A stretch of DNA of 50,359 bases. Source: Saccharofermentans sp. (GTDB taxonomy: Bacteria > Bacillota > Clostridia > Saccharofermentanales > Saccharofermentanaceae). The stretch lies in contig JAKSRI010000020.1 in NCBI GenBank assembly GCA_024403695.1, positions 1-50,359 on the forward strand. The letters are read 5' to 3'. Made by a program: the position numbers and the translations under genes. The notes under the pieces are model-generated. The model was given only the letters and a program-made list of their open reading frames with translations. It ran no database searches and was not told the DNA's origin. Within the stretch, counting starts at the first letter, position 1, and the number at the start of each line of letters is the position of its first letter. This document shows positions 30,778 through 39,343 of this stretch, in pieces.

Positions 30778-31347
30778 TTGGAAGACAGTCAGATTGTTGA
30801 TCTCTATTGGCAGCGTGATGAGATGGCCATATCCGAGACACAGACAAAATATGAGCGTTACCTTACAAAGGTGGCAAACAATATTTTGAACAGCCTGGAA
30901 GACAGCCAGGATTCTGTTAATGACACTTATCTTCACGCGTGGAATTCCATGCCCCCTCACAGACCTGAGGTGCTTTCGGCGTTCCTTGCTAAGATTACGC
31001 GCAGACTTTCTATCGATATTTTTCGTAAGCGCACCGCGTCCAAGAGAGGCGGCACTGAGTATGAGCTCTCCCTCCAGGAACTGCAGGAAAGCGGTTTTGA
31101 GGCAGGGGAGGACAGCAACGTTATTGACGATAACGAGAGCGAGGTCCTTGGCCAGCTCATAAGCAAATATCTGAAGACACTTCCAGAGACTACACGTAAT
31201 ATTTTTATCGGACGTTATTTCCATAACGATCCCCTTAAGGAAATTTGCGCTTACTATGGTTTCAGCGAGACCAAGGTAAAAAGCCTCCTTTTCAGAACTC
31301 GAAATGGGTTACGTGACTACCTTGCCAAGGAGGGCTTTGAAGGATGA
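30778..31347 (+). CDS. ECF-type RNA polymerase sigma factor
   Basis: 189 residues with region 2 (YERYLTKVANNIL, DSVNDTYLHAWNSMPPHRP, LAKITRRLSIDIFRKR) and region 4 (LISKYLKTLPETTRNIFIGRYFHNDPLKEICAYYGFSETKVKSLLFRTRNGLRDYL, an HTH). It starts with TTG behind GGAGG. An ECF-type promoter precedes it and the next gene overlaps it by ATGA, the usual sigma/anti-sigma layout. It probably senses envelope conditions through the membrane partner. Confidence 0.9.
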   Translation: MEDSQIVDLYWQRDEMAISETQTKYERYLTKVANNILNSLEDSQDSVNDTYLHAWNSMPPHRPEVLSAFLAKITRRLSIDIFRKRTASKRGGTEYELSLQELQESGFEAGEDSNVIDDNESEVLGQLISKYLKTLPETTRNIFIGRYFHNDPLKEICAYYGFSETKVKSLLFRTRNGLRDYLAKEGFEG

Positions 31348-32063
31348 AGGCGGACAAGTTATTAGATGCTTTGAATTATATTGATGACGACCTTATCTCT
31401 GAGTGTGACAAGGTGCGTTCTGGCGAGTCCTCGAAAGTAACCCGCCTCCCACGTAAGAAGATGTCCCGTGCCCGTGTGACAGCCATCTGGGGAAGCGTAG
31501 CGGCAGCTGCTGTAGTCCTCGTGGTAGGTTTCTTTGTGCTTAATCTTAACAAGGATGCAGATAAGTCAAGCTCTCACAAGCGTCATGACAGACACGATAG
31601 TGTTAACAAGAGTGAAGAATTTGCTGGCATGGCTGAAGATTTGTCAAAGGACGAAGCGTTAGAGGATCATAGGGATTATATTGCTGCGCCACAGGAAACA
31701 ACAGCTGCAAATGGATTTGAGTCTCCTGAAATAGAATCTGAAGATAAGTGTCCAGTGGATTTTTCTGAATATACATTAGGTCAGGGATATGGTGATTTCT
31801 TTGATGTAGCTGATGAGCCTGAACTCATAGAAGCACTTAGTCGTGCAACAGTAACTGAAGCAACTCTTCCTGATGAAAATCCAATTATCTATAGTATGGT
31901 TGATTTCTATAATGAGGATGGAGATAAGGTTACATTCTTTATCGAGTATATTAATCCTGGATATTACATTGAATATTTTGATAAGGATAATAATCAGTTT
32001 GTATATTCCATTTCTAAGACTCAGGCAATGAAGCTTACTGAGCTTATTAGAGCAATAGAATAA
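31344..32063 (+). CDS. Putative anti-sigma factor, single-pass membrane protein
   Basis: Residues 1-45 are a charged cytoplasmic segment (MKADKLLDALNYIDDDLISECDKV) of the kind that binds the sigma factor. A membrane helix spans about 47-69, and the rest is extracytoplasmic: a Lys/His/Ser-rich linker, then a domain at about 130-239 (DEPELIEALSRATVTEATL, VTFFIEYINPGYYIEYF). There is no HxxxCxxC zinc motif, so it is not a ZAS-type anti-sigma. The four-base overlap with the ECF gene is the main evidence for the role. Confidence 0.75.
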   Translation: MKADKLLDALNYIDDDLISECDKVRSGESSKVTRLPRKKMSRARVTAIWGSVAAAAVVLVVGFFVLNLNKDADKSSSHKRHDRHDSVNKSEEFAGMAEDLSKDEALEDHRDYIAAPQETTAANGFESPEIESEDKCPVDFSEYTLGQGYGDFFDVADEPELIEALSRATVTEATLPDENPIIYSMVDFYNEDGDKVTFFIEYINPGYYIEYFDKDNNQFVYSISKTQAMKLTELIRAIE

Positions 32064-32080
32064 TCCAGTTAGGAAACAGA

Positions 32081-32923
32081 GTGGATAAATTTGATTACAG
32101 GGACAATATAGGGTTCGTATTTGGCGCTAGTGGATCTTATGGTGGTAACCAGAACTACCCTAAGAATCACTATGAAGAATATCGTCATTTGGTCCAGAAT
32201 TATTATCCAGATTTCTCAGAAGAACAGATTAAAAATATGCTGATTAAGCTCAGTTCTGAGGGCTGTACTTATGTTGCCATGGTTAATACTGTATTCTTGT
32301 TTTTCCGTGATGAACCTGAGCTGTTCGAAGAAATTTTTGAGATGCCTATGTTTGACCGCTATGGCAAACTTAATTTTCATGAGCTCCTCATAGACTTTTA
32401 TCTTAGGATGGATAATCACAATCCATTATATTTGTTGTGGTATCGCGAGGATTATATTAATCGTAAAGAGGACCACTCAGAGACGCGAGGATTTGGCGCG
32501 AATAGATTCCAGGTAGAGTGGCGATTCGAACGATATATGAAGATGCACGGAGTGCGCGTGAATGTTAAAACTATCTCTAATAATAAGGTCAAGAAATACT
32601 TTGATAAGCTGACATCACGAGGCCCGCTGGCTGTCTCTGTTCGTCCGACCACGCTATATGATAGACAGGGTAAGGAGATATTCAATTCTACTGGTGGCCA
32701 CTGCATGACTGTCACGGGAGCAACAGATGATGGCATGCTTAAGGTGTCATCATGGGGCAACCCTTATTACATTAAGCCAGGTAGCTATGATGGTTACGAA
32801 TACTATCAGCAGGTTATTTATAAGCCTGTCTCCCGTTCTCCATTTGTTCGATGGATGATAAAATATATGCAGTTCCCACGCCCTTTGTGGGTGAAGTTTG
32901 TTAGCTGGATGATGAGCCAGTGA
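32081..32923 (+). CDS. C39-like papain-fold cysteine peptidase
   Basis: 280 residues. LSSEGCTYVAMVNTVF near residue 58 places a Cys at the start of the central helix, STGGHCMTVTGATDDGMLKV near residue 208 the His, and VSSWGNPYYI the following Asp/Asn position, as in C39_2-type papain-like peptidases. No signal peptide is seen, so it is cytoplasmic or exported by another route. It starts with GTG behind AGGAA, 18 bases after the anti-sigma gene, and is probably part of the same ECF operon. The substrate is unknown. Confidence 0.8.
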   Translation: MDKFDYRDNIGFVFGASGSYGGNQNYPKNHYEEYRHLVQNYYPDFSEEQIKNMLIKLSSEGCTYVAMVNTVFLFFRDEPELFEEIFEMPMFDRYGKLNFHELLIDFYLRMDNHNPLYLLWYREDYINRKEDHSETRGFGANRFQVEWRFERYMKMHGVRVNVKTISNNKVKKYFDKLTSRGPLAVSVRPTTLYDRQGKEIFNSTGGHCMTVTGATDDGMLKVSSWGNPYYIKPGSYDGYEYYQQVIYKPVSRSPFVRWMIKYMQFPRPLWVKFVSWMMSQ

Positions 32924-32964
32924 GAGCCATGTTTGGGGTTGGATAGGAGTTTTTTGGGGGCAAT

Positions 32965-33360
32965 ATGAGACATAATTTATTATTCGTTTGCAAAAATCTT
33001 CTTGTGCTTGTTCTGGGATTATTAAGTCTTTTTTCTATTATTTATGTTTCGTTGTTAACACTAAATCATTATAAATATATGATTAATTTGTATGATGTTC
33101 CTGTTAAAGAAAAAAGCAATATAAGTATTAGTATTGGAATTGCGGATGATGAAAAAGGTGGAATCATAAATTATGATGATGGTGGTAAAGCCGCAGAAGA
33201 TCGTTATAAAAACAAATACAACACTTTACTTGTTTTTGTAGTGATTACAGTGACAATTATTTCGGTTATTACATTTTTAGGCATTTATTCTACAAAACGA
33301 AAACTAGTGTATATATTGTTTTTGTTATTAGTTGATATTATCTTTTTTGTTTTATTGTGA
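32965..33360 (+). CDS. Small membrane protein, A/T-rich
   Basis: 131 residues with a membrane helix at about 10-33, a charged extracytoplasmic loop (VPVKEKSNISISIGIADDEKGG) and two more helices near the C-terminus (about 87-108 and 113-131). GGGGGC precedes the ATG. Base and codon use shift sharply to A/T compared with the peptidase gene upstream. I recognise no family. Confidence 0.68.
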   Translation: MRHNLLFVCKNLLVLVLGLLSLFSIIYVSLLTLNHYKYMINLYDVPVKEKSNISISIGIADDEKGGIINYDDGGKAAEDRYKNKYNTLLVFVVITVTIISVITFLGIYSTKRKLVYILFLLLVDIIFFVLL

Positions 33361-33408
33361 TAATTTTGATAGGCGTATAGTGGAGGAAGGACAACAGGAA
33401 ATATTAAT

Positions 33409-33867
33409 ATGAAATTAAAACTGAAAATTGTATTGGGTTTGTTGATTTTAGATTGTATTTTGGGGTTGTTTGTTTACAGAGATATTAGCTCTTGGGAAAA
33501 ACAAAATAGTATTTCCGTTGAATATGAAGTTAATATAGATTCACATATTACACATGATGCCATATTTTATAGCTTTGATAATAAACAATTAAATGTTTTG
33601 TCAGGTGCAGAAGTTAAGATTGAGAAAGTAAATAGTGAAAAAAATACATGCTCTATACTTGAAAATGGAAAGGTATATTATTCAAGAGATTTTAATTATA
33701 ATGATATTGATAATGCTGAGATAGCTAAGAATATATATAAAGAACGATTAGATCAAACAGTTCAAAATTATAATCATGAAAAGTTTAGAAGAATGTCCTA
33801 CTGGACAATAGTTGCATTGGCTTTGAACATTATCTTCATTCTTGCTAGTATCAAATACAAACTGTAG
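33409..33867 (+). CDS. Small two-helix membrane protein, A/T-rich
   Basis: 152 residues with helices at about 5-22 and 131-150 and an extracytoplasmic domain between them (ISVEYEVNIDSHITHDAIF, LSGAEVKIEKVN, YKERLDQTVQNYNHEKF). The topology (two flanking helices with a small beta domain) recalls DUF3592-like proteins, but I cannot confirm membership. It belongs to the A/T-rich island and is followed directly by repeat copy B. Confidence 0.65.
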   Translation: MKLKLKIVLGLLILDCILGLFVYRDISSWEKQNSISVEYEVNIDSHITHDAIFYSFDNKQLNVLSGAEVKIEKVNSEKNTCSILENGKVYYSRDFNYNDIDNAEIAKNIYKERLDQTVQNYNHEKFRRMSYWTIVALALNIIFILASIKYKL

Positions 33868-33877
33868 GTTATTTATT

Positions 33878-33910
33878 GGTGTCAGGTCAATAAGGCAGAA
33901 ATATGAATAG
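33878..33910 (+). repeat. Dispersed repeat, copy B (33 identical bases)
   Basis: Identical to 1975-2007 (copy A). Here the extended similarity includes TATACT at 33926-33931, aligned with TATAAT at 2023-2028 in copy A, so the element could carry a promoter. It lies between two A/T-rich genes, 64 bases before the lipoprotein start. Confidence 0.85.
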
Positions 33911-33973
33911 CATATTCTTCTCAGTTATACTGATTTGTAATCATTTGGAATGACAATGATGGAGAAATTAGAT

Positions 33974-34930
33974 ATGAAAAAATATCGAATACTATTATTT
34001 ATATTAATCTTCGAGTTTGCGCTTAGTGTCACTTCTTGTAGCCTAGGGAATTTATATGCTACACCGCCTCAGTTACATGAAGAATTTCGCACAGATTACG
34101 GTGAAGATATTATTAACGAGGTATTGCCATTTGGTACTGGATATATTTGTCTTCTAAACTCCAATCAGATTATTGCATATGATAGTTCTGGTAACGAATT
34201 AGACCAATATACATTTGAAATAAAAGTTACTCAAATAAGAGCTGCAGAAGAGATTCTAATAATGGCATTGTTAGAAGACAATGAAATGGTATGTTTAAGT
34301 TTTGATAAATATTCAAATGACTTTCACGTTGTTTCAAAAACCAATGTTGAATTTGATATAAAAGACTTTTCTTGTTTATCTGCGTATAATGAAACATTTT
34401 TAGTAGTATCTGAAGATAATATTCTATATGGTTATGGATTAAATTTTCGTGGATGCATTAATTCAAAATTACCAGAAACAGACATCATAGTAGAACCAGT
34501 GCCTATATGTGAAGATGTTCAGCTGATACATGGATTTTATGCTGTTACTACTGATAACTGGATGTTTCATGTTACCGATCAAACCAAGTTGTGTAAAATA
34601 GATTCTCCAATCGAAGGAATATCTGATTATTCTGATATGTTCATATATACCCATGATGAAATATATGACTATAATTTTCATGATAATATTTTAACCAAAA
34701 TAACTGATATAGATGATTCTATGGTTTATAGTTGCCAAGCAAATTATTTGTATATGAGAGATGGTGAATTGTTTTTTACAGGAGAGATTAATGTTCCTAA
34801 TCATGGTAAGGGTATTTCAGAGGTTGATAATTGCCTGGTTACAATGGATATAAAAAATAATGTTGTATCAGTATTTCGAGGTGCAATTACTTATGATGAA
34901 CATTCTCTTGTTTTTTATCAGTGCTATTAA
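33974..34930 (+). CDS. Lipoprotein with propeller-like repeats, A/T-rich
   Basis: I start at ATG 33974 (MKKYRILLFIL), since GGAG lies ten bases upstream and the signal peptide begins there; the upstream ATG at 33950 would add eight residues. Lipobox SVTSC predicts lipid anchoring. The body consists of recurring beta motifs (GTGYICLLNSNQIIAYDSSG, FLVVSEDNILYGYGLNF, HGFYAVTTDNWMFHV), suggesting a beta-propeller similar to the N-terminal half of the gene at the left edge. No catalytic motif is seen. Confidence 0.7.
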   Translation: MKKYRILLFILIFEFALSVTSCSLGNLYATPPQLHEEFRTDYGEDIINEVLPFGTGYICLLNSNQIIAYDSSGNELDQYTFEIKVTQIRAAEEILIMALLEDNEMVCLSFDKYSNDFHVVSKTNVEFDIKDFSCLSAYNETFLVVSEDNILYGYGLNFRGCINSKLPETDIIVEPVPICEDVQLIHGFYAVTTDNWMFHVTDQTKLCKIDSPIEGISDYSDMFIYTHDEIYDYNFHDNILTKITDIDDSMVYSCQANYLYMRDGELFFTGEINVPNHGKGISEVDNCLVTMDIKNNVVSVFRGAITYDEHSLVFYQCY

Positions 34931-34952
34931 GTAACACCGGGGGAGAATTTAC

Positions 34953-35432
34953 ATGCGAAATTATTTGGGCACACGTCGTAAATGGATAGTATTTTTCATA
35001 TTACTCTTGTTAGCTATTGTTGTAGCTTTGATGTTCTACCCTGGCTACAGAAAGACCAAAGCAATGAAACAATATGAGAAAGACCTGAAAGCGCTTCCAT
35101 ATGTCACAGACGTATCTTATAAGTTGAATGGACGAATCCATTCGTGTAAATCTGTTTTCTCTATTAATTTATATGTGCAATCATCGAATGTTGAATCTAA
35201 GGAGCAGGTTTTCTACGATTGTATCAATTTGCTCGTCAAAGATTCTCAGTTAGAAGAGGATTTATTGGGAATTGAGGCCCAGAGGTATTCATTTGTACTC
35301 TATGATGAGAATGAAACTTACATCGATGTTATTAGCACCGACATATATCCATATTCTCTCAGAGAGTGGTATAGTTCTGACAATATACAATTTTTATATA
35401 CCAATGAAGGTTTGGAAATACAATCCAATTAA
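34953..35432 (+). CDS. Single-pass membrane protein of unknown function
   Basis: 159 residues: a basic start, a membrane helix at about 12-31, and an extracytoplasmic alpha/beta domain (YVTDVSYKLNGRIHSCKSVFSINLYVQ, EAQRYSFVLYDENETYIDV). It follows the propeller-like lipoprotein by 22 bases with GGGGGAG as ribosome site. Its stop codon overlaps the stop of the convergent pyrophosphatase gene by four bases, leaving no room for a terminator. I recognise no family. Confidence 0.65.
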   Translation: MRNYLGTRRKWIVFFILLLLAIVVALMFYPGYRKTKAMKQYEKDLKALPYVTDVSYKLNGRIHSCKSVFSINLYVQSSNVESKEQVFYDCINLLVKDSQLEEDLLGIEAQRYSFVLYDENETYIDVISTDIYPYSLREWYSSDNIQFLYTNEGLEIQSN

Positions 35433-37048
35433 CCCCACAAAGCTGTAAGCATTGGAATAATCTGCTTCTTACGGCTCATTACACCAGGTAAGAACAGCTC
35501 ATTCTCGGATGGCTCTACAGAGAACGCGAAGCGAATTGTATCTTCATTACCGATATAGAGGAGAACTGTACCTTCAACGAGCACATCAGTGAGCATGAGA
35601 AGCACGAGATCATATTTGTGCTCAGCCTTCATGGCGGACATTGCATTGAGGAACTCACCCTTACGGTTAAGCATCTTAGATGAGTCAACACATGTGATCT
35701 GGCTAACTCCGAGAGTCTGTTCAGCAATATGGAATTCTTTGAAGTCAGACTTGATAAGCTCAGTAACTGGCTTGCTCTCGAGCGCCTCAGAATTAAAGAG
35801 AATCTCACCAATTTCATCAATACTTACTCGTGCGATACGTGAAAGTCTCTCTGCGATAGCGATATCACGCTGAGTGCAGGTAGGAGATTTAAACATAACA
35901 GTGTCAGAGAGAATTGCTGACACCATAAGTCCTGCCATTGCTGGTGGTGGTGTAACGCCGTGCTCCTGGTACATTTCGGCAACGATTGTTGTGGTGGAAC
36001 CTACTGGTACGTTACGCACGCTGATAGGCTGTGTTGTCTGAATGTCAGCCAGACGGTGGTGGTCGATAATCTCCATGAGCTCTGCCTGGTCGAGGCCTGG
36101 AACAGCCTGCGCAGACTCGTTATGGTCAACGAGAACGACCTTTTTACGACGTGGACGGAGCAAGTGATAACGTGACAAAGTACCAACTACCTTGTTGTCC
36201 TCGTCGAGAACAGGGTAGCTTCTGAAACGGCTCTTAAGAACGATTTCCTTAACGTCGTCGATATAGTCATCCAGGTGGAAGCAAACGAGATCGCCTGTTG
36301 AGCATGCTCTGGCGATAGGTGCTGCCTGGAAAATATGCTTGGAAATAGATACAGCATCAAGTGGTGTGTAGATAACCAATGTATTGCTATCAGGGAATTC
36401 CTTGAGAAGTGACTGGTCAGCAGATGTGCCGCAGAGGATAAGTGTGTTTACCTTCATCTCCAGTGCACGGCGAATCATATCTGGCTGGTTTCCGCAGAGT
36501 ACGATAGTCTCTTTCTTGCTGAACAAGGAAATGTCATCACCAAGAGGGAGGGCTACCACGAGCTCGCCCGAAATGCTGTCAATCATGGAACCGCCGTCGT
36601 GGATAATCTTTCCTTCGATTACACCAAGGAGGTTAAACAAAGGCAAATCCTCGATGTAGTTGTTGTCGATGGTACTCATTGTGTAGCTGGCGATGTCTCC
36701 GGAAGAAAGTGTACCATAGATAGATCCGTCACTGTTAACTACAGGAATTGTATTTGTACCTTCCTTGTTCATGATGTGCCAAGCGTGATCCAGTGTAACA
36801 AAAGGATCGAGAGTGGAAGGTGTATCAAAATCGATATCCTTAACCTGAGTTCTTACATCAACGATTCTCTCAGGTGCTTCGAAATTAAACTTCTCGAGAA
36901 TTCGACGTGTCTCGTCGTTAATATGGTCAAGGCGGGCAGCCTCATAATCGCGGTCTCCTGATGCGTTACGCAGCGCTGCATATGCCATAGCTGATACGAT
37001 GGAGTCTGTATCTGGATTCTTGTGTCCCACTACATAAATCTTGCTCAT
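35429..37048 (-). CDS. ppaC: Manganese-dependent inorganic pyrophosphatase with CBS and DRTGG domains
   Basis: A DHH-superfamily family II pyrophosphatase of 539 residues. GHKNPDTDSIVSA is motif I, LVDHNE and IIDHHRLAD motifs II-III, and the DHHA2 C-terminal domain ends with RKKQIIPMLTALW. A CBS pair (TLDHAWHIMNKEGTNTIPVVN and FRSYPVLDEDNKVVGTLSRY) with an intervening DRTGG domain (about residues 120-240) is inserted after motif I. In such enzymes adenine nucleotides bind the CBS domains and control activity. It is transcribed alone. Confidence 0.95.
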   Translation of the reverse strand: MSKIYVVGHKNPDTDSIVSAMAYAALRNASGDRDYEAARLDHINDETRRILEKFNFEAPERIVDVRTQVKDIDFDTPSTLDPFVTLDHAWHIMNKEGTNTIPVVNSDGSIYGTLSSGDIASYTMSTIDNNYIEDLPLFNLLGVIEGKIIHDGGSMIDSISGELVVALPLGDDISLFSKKETIVLCGNQPDMIRRALEMKVNTLILCGTSADQSLLKEFPDSNTLVIYTPLDAVSISKHIFQAAPIARACSTGDLVCFHLDDYIDDVKEIVLKSRFRSYPVLDEDNKVVGTLSRYHLLRPRRKKVVLVDHNESAQAVPGLDQAELMEIIDHHRLADIQTTQPISVRNVPVGSTTTIVAEMYQEHGVTPPPAMAGLMVSAILSDTVMFKSPTCTQRDIAIAERLSRIARVSIDEIGEILFNSEALESKPVTELIKSDFKEFHIAEQTLGVSQITCVDSSKMLNRKGEFLNAMSAMKAEHKYDLVLLMLTDVLVEGTVLLYIGNEDTIRFAFSVEPSENELFLPGVMSRKKQIIPMLTALWG

Positions 37049-37197
37049 TAATAGTTACCCCGGTAATAAATTTTCCTGTAAAGAATAATAAAAGCAAACG
37101 CCCAAAACTTCAACTATATTGCCTCATGTTTCATTGAAAGTTTTTTATAATAATAATAAAATATAGCGAAAATATATAATAAGGGGTAATTTGCAGT

Positions 37198-37818
37198 ATG
37201 GCTCATTATTTTGATGCGCAGCCTACAACTGAGTCAGATAAGAAGACTGTTGACTATCGTGTTAACGGTATGAATTTCTCCTTTATTACTGACTCTAATA
37301 CTTTCTCCAGAAGTGGTGTAGATAAGGGAACAGACCTTATGATCACCACTGTTATTGACGATATTAAGGCTAGAGGTGCCCATAAGGGTGAGCGCCTTCT
37401 TGACCTCGGATGTGGCTGGGGTGTAGTTGGCATTACCATGAAGAAGGTTTTCATGGCTTTCGACGTGACTCAGACTGATGTAAATGCCAGAGCGGTGGGA
37501 CTCGCTAAAGAAAATGCTAAGAATAATGGTGTAAAGATTGACCTTCAGGTTGCTGGTGACGTGTTGTCCGGTGTCCCTGAGGATAAGATGTTCGATATCG
37601 TTATGACTAATCCACCTGTACGTGCAGGTAAGAAGGTTGTGTTCGAGTTCTACGAGCAGGCTTTTAAGCACATGGTGGAAGGTGCCAGCATTTATGTAGT
37701 TCTTCAGCGTAAGCAGGGTGCTCCTTCTTCTGAGAAGAAGTTAACTGAGCTTTTTGGAAACTGTGAGACCATCGCGATTTCAGGTGGTTACCACATTATG
37801 AAATCAGTTAAGGAGTAA
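37198..37818 (+). CDS. RsmC-like class I SAM methyltransferase
   Basis: 206 residues corresponding to the catalytic half of RsmC: FSFITDSNTFSRSGVDKGTDLMI, the SAM loop LLDLGCGWGVVGI, and the NPPV motif (MTNPPVRAGKK) for N2-guanine methylation, then YVVLQRKQGA. Single-domain versions are common in Firmicutes and methylate 16S rRNA or related RNA. AAGGGG precedes the ATG. The permease-like gene follows after four bases. Confidence 0.9.
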   Translation: MAHYFDAQPTTESDKKTVDYRVNGMNFSFITDSNTFSRSGVDKGTDLMITTVIDDIKARGAHKGERLLDLGCGWGVVGITMKKVFMAFDVTQTDVNARAVGLAKENAKNNGVKIDLQVAGDVLSGVPEDKMFDIVMTNPPVRAGKKVVFEFYEQAFKHMVEGASIYVVLQRKQGAPSSEKKLTELFGNCETIAISGGYHIMKSVKE

Positions 37819-37822
37819 GCCG

Positions 37823-38821
37823 ATGCTGCCATTTCCTTTTATCGATTCCATGTTAATGTTTTTCTTCTACGGTTTTATCGGATGGATCGTAGAGGTTATT
37901 TACTATGGAGTGACTGAGGGAAGGTTTATTAATAGAGGTTTTCTTAATGGTCCTTTGTGTCCTGTATACGGACTCGGATTTTATGGCGTAATTTGGGCGT
38001 TTGCACCGCTGGTTCATAGCGTTCCACTCTTGTTCTTTGGTTCAGCTACGGTTGCCACCACGGTGGAACTTATTGCCGGTGTGATTCTTTATCAGATTTT
38101 CCATCTTAGATGGTGGGATTATTCAGAGTATAAGTACAATCTTTACGGTTTTATCTGTGTGAGATTCTATCTTTACTGGGGTCTGGCGTGCTCACTTGGT
38201 ATGTATATCTTGCACCCATCCTGTATGAAAGTCATCTCGCTCATGCCGGAGCAGCTTAAGTTCACTGTTGTTGCCTGCCTGTCTGTTATTACTTTCGTGG
38301 ACATTGTGGTTACGGTTTCTACTATCTGGGGTATTAGCCAGAAGATTCGCGTTATGGAGAGCATTTCCGGTGGTATCCGTAAGGCGTCTGACAAACTTGG
38401 TAGCCAGATTTATGACACGGTTGATACCATCGTTACTAAGACAGGTCCTGCGGTGGAGACCACACAGCAGTCTTACAGCGAATTTCGTGACCTTTATAAC
38501 AAGCACAGAGCGGAGGAGAAGAAACTTGCCCGCAAGCACCGCAAGGAGGAGAGAGAGCTTCTACTGTCTTATGCCAGTGCGGGAAAGCAGTCCATCGTAA
38601 AGACAAAGGATGCAGCAACCGAGGCCATTATGCACTCCATGTTAGTTACCAAGCTTTCAGAGGTGCGTATCCTGGATAGAATTCGTCCGGGTCATAAGGA
38701 TGCCAATGCTGATATCATCAGATTTATGAAGAAAAATATGATTAGCACACTCGGTGCAGATTCAGATTTTGAATTTTTTGACGAGGAGGAGATTGATTAT
38801 GAAGATAATGGTAGCGTCTGA
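37823..38821 (+). CDS. Putative ABC-transporter permease-like membrane protein (CmpB family)
   Basis: Five membrane helices within residues 1-175, with the family signature FFFYGFIGWIVEVIYYGVTEGRFINRGFLNGPLCPVYG-like in the first 55 residues (PF06541). The C-terminal 155 residues are cytoplasmic, helical and highly charged (HRAEEKKLARKHRKEERELL, likely coiled coil). Despite the family name no ATPase is adjacent and transport is unproven. Its last 23 bases overlap the start of the YfcE gene, so they are translationally coupled. Confidence 0.88.
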   Translation: MLPFPFIDSMLMFFFYGFIGWIVEVIYYGVTEGRFINRGFLNGPLCPVYGLGFYGVIWAFAPLVHSVPLLFFGSATVATTVELIAGVILYQIFHLRWWDYSEYKYNLYGFICVRFYLYWGLACSLGMYILHPSCMKVISLMPEQLKFTVVACLSVITFVDIVVTVSTIWGISQKIRVMESISGGIRKASDKLGSQIYDTVDTIVTKTGPAVETTQQSYSEFRDLYNKHRAEEKKLARKHRKEERELLLSYASAGKQSIVKTKDAATEAIMHSMLVTKLSEVRILDRIRPGHKDANADIIRFMKKNMISTLGADSDFEFFDEEEIDYEDNGSV

Positions 38822-39314
38822 TATTCACGGATCCATTGGTGTTGCCAGAAAAATCTTTGAAGTATATGAGCAGGAAGGTGCAGATAAGCTGTTGTTGTTA
38901 GGTGATTTGCTTTATCACGGACCACGTAACGATCTGCCAGATGACTACAGACCCAAGGAGGTTATCGCTCTTCTTAGTAGTCAGAAGTAGGACATTCTCG
39001 CAGTTAGAGGTAACTGTGATACTGAGGTTGATCAGATGGTTCTCGAGTTCCCGATTATGGCGGATTATATCTATGTAACTAGTGGTGATTTGGTGGTGTT
39101 TGCTTCACATGGCCATCACTATAACAGAGAGAATCCACCAGTATTCTTGCCAGAAGGTGCTATCCTTCTTAACGGCCATACACACGTAGCAATGGATGAG
39201 GACTGTGGTTCTTACAGATATATGAATCCAGGTTCTCCATCAATTCCTAAGAATGGAACTGCGCCATCGTACATAATTATTGAGGACGGCAAGGCCGAAC
39301 TTAAGAAGTTTTAA
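38799..39314 (+). pseudogene. yfcE: YfcE phosphodiesterase interrupted by an in-frame TAG
   Basis: ATG 38799 has a GAGGAGGA ribosome site and starts MKIMVASDIHGSIG. LLLGDLLYHGPRND follows, then a TAG at 38988-38990 and, in the same frame, DILAVRGNCDTEVDQMVLEF, SHGHHYNRE and LNGHTHVAMDE to a stop at 39312. All five metal motifs of a 171-codon YfcE-type phosphodiesterase are present if the TAG is read as one amino acid. Homologues normally have a Lys/Glu-rich residue there, so a single substitution (for example AAG or CAG to TAG) explains it. Either the gene is recently inactivated, the TAG is read through, or this is a base-call error. Confidence 0.88.
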
Positions 39315-39343
39315 TTAGTAATAAACATTTGGAGGATATATAA

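Noticed and set aside
38799..39314. Two separate genes split at the TAG
   Set aside because: Neither half alone contains a complete phosphodiesterase, the frame is the same, and the downstream ATG has no ribosome site.
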